Notes under the pieces: generated by a model
What the model was told of the DNA's origin: nothing
Seen by the model: the letters and a program-made list of their open reading frames with translations, nothing else
The model's database searches: none
Shown here: positions 7,002 to 8,765 of the stretch, in pieces
How positions within the stretch are numbered: position 1 is the first letter of the stretch
Layout of the letters: the number at the start of each line of letters is the position of its first letter
Assembly: GCA_013298485.1 (NCBI GenBank)
Contig: JAAFHS010000073.1
Coordinates: 1 to 8,765 of the forward strand
DNA: 8,765 nt
Source of the DNA: Rhodobacterales bacterium
Lineage (GTDB): Bacteria > Pseudomonadota > Alphaproteobacteria > Rhodobacterales > Rhodobacteraceae
Direction: 5' to 3'
Made by a program: the position numbers and the translations under genes

Positions 7002-7937
7002 TTACTGGATCCAGGTGGTCCAGACGGCTTCATTCTTGACCATCCACTCGGCGGCCACTTCCTCGACCGTGCGGCCTTTCTGGTCAACCTCAAGGATCAT
7101 GGCGTTCTGTTCGGCGTTGGTCAGGGTGAACTTGCCCATCGCCGCCGCTGCTGCCGGATATTTCGCCGCGAAGTCATCGCTGTAGATCTTCTGCGCCTCG
7201 GCCTGAGCGAAACCGCAGGCGGTTTCCTTGACCTGGGTTTCCTCGACGCATTCACCCTCGACCGGGTTCCATTCGACGAAATTCAACTCGACTTCGGCAT
7301 GGATCCAATGCGGTTCCCAGAACATCATCAGGATCGGTTCCTTGGCCGCAATCGCGCTTTTCAGTTCGGCCAACATGGCGCCTTCGCTGCCGCCCGGCAC
7401 GACGTTGAACGGCAGGCCGATGGCCTTGACCACATCGATATCGCGGGTGCCCCAATCAGCCGGATAGCCAACGAGACGGCCATTCGGGAAGGTCTCGGCC
7501 GTTCCAAAGGCCATCGCGCAATCATAAAGCGCAAGGTAACTTGGCAGGCCTGGGCAAAGCTCTTCCATATAGGGCGGATAGACCCAGCCTTCACGGGGTT
7601 GCAGACCCAACGGGCCGGCGGCGATGATGGCTCCGGACGCTAGACCATTTGTGTAGGCCTCTGTCACGCTATTGTCCCAGACCTCGGGGTTCAGGTCCAA
7701 TTCGCCCTGTTCAATAGCGGCAAGTTGCGGCAATGCGCCTGCGATAACCAGTTCAACATTGTAGCCCATCTTCTTTAGCACTTCGCCGGTGATGGTCGCC
7801 GAAAGCACTTGGCCCGTCCATTCGTTTACCGCGATCTTGATCGGATCGGTGGATTCAGGGGCCTGCGCTTGCGCGAAAGTGGATGTCCCCAAGGTCAGTG
7901 CAGCGGCCAGAAGGCCAAGTCGTGTCGTGCGCTTCAT
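7002..7937 (-). CDS. Periplasmic substrate-binding protein, glycine betaine/choline (ProX/OpuAC) type
   Basis: 311-residue exported solute receptor of the importer. It opens with a Sec signal: Lys-Arg at 2-3, a hydrophobic core at about 6-20, and an Ala-x-Ala type cleavage site near residues 22-24 (FAQAQA). Three Trp positions match the aromatic cage that holds the trimethylammonium group in E. coli ProX: W87 (EVWDNS, ProX W65), W162 (ADWGTRD, ProX W140) and W207 (MFWEPHW, ProX W188). This supports a cationic quaternary-ammonium or sulfonium ligand; which one is unknown. Four Cys at 128, 140, 230 and 241 could form periplasmic disulfides. The start chosen is the ATG with AGGGAG 6 nt upstream; a Met 7 codons earlier directly abuts the preceding stop and has no ribosome-binding site of its own. 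A strong hairpin follows the gene. Confidence 0.94.
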   Translation of the reverse strand: MKRTTRLGLLAAALTLGTSTFAQAQAPESTDPIKIAVNEWTGQVLSATITGEVLKKMGYNVELVIAGALPQLAAIEQGELDLNPEVWDNSVTEAYTNGLASGAIIAAGPLGLQPREGWVYPPYMEELCPGLPSYLALYDCAMAFGTAETFPNGRLVGYPADWGTRDIDVVKAIGLPFNVVPGGSEGAMLAELKSAIAAKEPILMMFWEPHWIHAEVELNFVEWNPVEGECVEETQVKETACGFAQAEAQKIYSDDFAAKYPAAAAAMGKFTLTNAEQNAMILEVDQKGRTVEEVAAEWMVKNEAVWTTWIQ

Positions 7938-7943
7938 GTTCGT

Positions 7944-7949
7944 CTCCCT
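7944..7949 (-). promoter_or_regulatory. Ribosome-binding site that fixes the binding-protein start
   Basis: AGGGAG on the minus strand, 6 nt before the ATG at 7937 and inside the 21-bp spacer after the oxidoreductase stop. It also puts the Lys-Arg of the signal peptide directly at the N terminus, as expected. The in-frame ATG at 7958 would use this site as coding sequence. Confidence 0.75.
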
Positions 7950-7958
7950 GTTGTTCAT

Positions 7959-8765
7959 TTAAAGTGTCATTTCCGACAGTAGCTGCGCCCGAAGGGCGTC
8001 CCTGTCATCGGCGTAGTTCCGGGCAATCTCGGGTCCGCGCTGGCGATTCTGCCAGTCACTGTCGGCCATGATCGGCGCATCTTCCGCTGCGGGCAAAACT
8101 TTCCCACGAATGATATCGGCGGCGCGTTCGGCCAGCATGATCGTCGGGCCGTTTAAATCGCCCGCCGTCGCCTGCGGCATGACAGAGGCATCGACCACCC
8201 GCAGGTTCTGCACGCCGATCACCCGGCATTCCGGGTCCACCACGGCCAGGGGATCGGTACCCATCCGGCAGGTGCCGCACGGGTGATAGGCGCTTTCGAC
8301 CTTGCGGCGGATGAAATCATCCAGAGCATCATCGGATTGGGCGTCGGCCCCCGGAGCAAGCTCAGCGCCCACATAGGCGGCCATCGGGCTTTGGCTAAAG
8401 ATCTCGCGGCTCAGCCGGATGCAGGCGCGCATTTCCTGCCAGTCGTCGTCATGCGTCATGTAGTTGAACTGTACACGCGGCAGGCTTTGCGCAGAAGCAT
8501 CGCTTAAGCGAACCCGGCCCCGGCTTTTCGACCGTTTCGTGCCGACATGAACCTGAAACCCATGGCCCTTGGCCAGTGACTTTCCGTCATAGGAAATCGC
8601 CAAGGGCAGGAAGTGGAACTGGATGTCGGGATAGATCAAGCCAGCCCGGCTGCGAATATGGCCGCCGGTTTCAAAATGGTTGGTGGCGCCCAGACCCTTA
8701 CGGGTGGCCAGCCACTTCAGCCCGATCATGGCCTTGCCGACCAAGGACATCCATGGAAACAGCGA
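7959..8765 (-). CDS. GMC-family flavin oxidoreductase, choline dehydrogenase (BetA)-like, C-terminal half (gene runs off right edge)
   Basis: 268 codons of a glucose-methanol-choline oxidoreductase, an FAD enzyme that oxidises a primary alcohol. The visible part resembles the second half of E. coli BetA, with shared landmarks NHFE, RSRAG, YPDIQ, HFLP, SKSRG and FNYM. The catalytic His is in AYHPCGTCRMG (codon 8283-8285). The second active-site residue is the Asn of GDLNGPTIM (8151-8153). RVVDASVMP precedes it, a typical FAD-domain stretch. The first half with the FAD-binding GxGxxG loop lies beyond the right edge; BetA is about 556 residues, so roughly half is seen. After the last FAD-domain helix there is a hydrophilic tail of about 45 residues. 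The stop is 21 bp before the binding-protein start, so it belongs to the same operon. Choline is one possible substrate, but DddA, IseJ and other relatives use different alcohols. Confidence 0.92.
   Translation of the reverse strand, partial: SLFPWMSLVGKAMIGLKWLATRKGLGATNHFETGGHIRSRAGLIYPDIQFHFLPLAISYDGKSLAKGHGFQVHVGTKRSKSRGRVRLSDASAQSLPRVQFNYMTHDDDWQEMRACIRLSREIFSQSPMAAYVGAELAPGADAQSDDALDDFIRRKVESAYHPCGTCRMGTDPLAVVDPECRVIGVQNLRVVDASVMPQATAGDLNGPTIMLAERAADIIRGKVLPAAEDAPIMADSDWQNRQRGPEIARNYADDRDALRAQLLSEMTL

Noticed and set aside
6759..7643. Forward-strand open frame of 294 codons, the longest antisense frame
   Set aside because: It covers the binding-protein and ATPase genes on the opposite strand, including their spacer. 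No motif is visible and its length is explained by codon bias of the true genes.
7959..8765. Naming the GMC gene betA
   Set aside because: Only the C-terminal half is visible, no betB or betI is present in the window, and several non-choline GMC enzymes share these motifs.

Overview
The window looks like a piece of an alphaproteobacterial chromosome, most likely Rhodobacteraceae (roseobacter-like). The support is high G+C, dense packing, and proteins of the type common in that family; the taxon is an inference because no marker gene is present. Every real gene is on the minus strand, and every forward-strand open frame lies antisense to one of them. No tRNA, rRNA, insertion sequence, CRISPR array or integration site is visible.

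In transcription order (right to left) the window holds eight genes. They are: (1) the C-terminal half of a BetA-like GMC flavin oxidoreductase (7959-8765, cut by the right edge); (2) a periplasmic glycine-betaine/choline-type binding protein (7002-7937); (3) a ProV-like ATPase with a shortened regulatory tail (5865-6923); (4) a permease with two fused ProW-like domains (3788-5872); (5) a histone-deacetylase-superfamily amidohydrolase close to acetylpolyamine amidohydrolase (2757-3791); (6) a zinc-free quinone-oxidoreductase-like MDR protein (1721-2737); (7) an iron-containing alcohol dehydrogenase (463-1638); (8) the N-terminal part of an SDR oxidoreductase (1-456, cut by the left edge). Gaps are 21, 78, -8, -4, 19, 82 and 6 bp, so this reads as one operon. 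Its promoter lies beyond the right edge and its end beyond the left edge.

Together the genes look like an uptake-and-catabolism module. A high-affinity ABC importer for a small cationic or zwitterionic solute (quaternary ammonium or sulfonium type) is co-transcribed with a deacylase-fold hydrolase and four oxidoreductases of unrelated families. The exact substrate cannot be read from the sequence. Choline-like alcohols, acylated amines or betaines, and 3-hydroxypropionate-yielding compounds such as DMSP are all compatible. No betaine aldehyde dehydrogenase, DMSP lyase or DddD is present in the window.

Details worth attention are a perfect 10-bp intercistronic hairpin just after the binding-protein gene, the loss of a likely polyamine-selecting acidic residue in the amidohydrolase, a non-consensus coupling loop in the first half of the fused permease, and room for only one CBS-like unit in the ATPase. 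Several start codons were placed downstream of the longest open frame, using ribosome-binding sites and overlaps.
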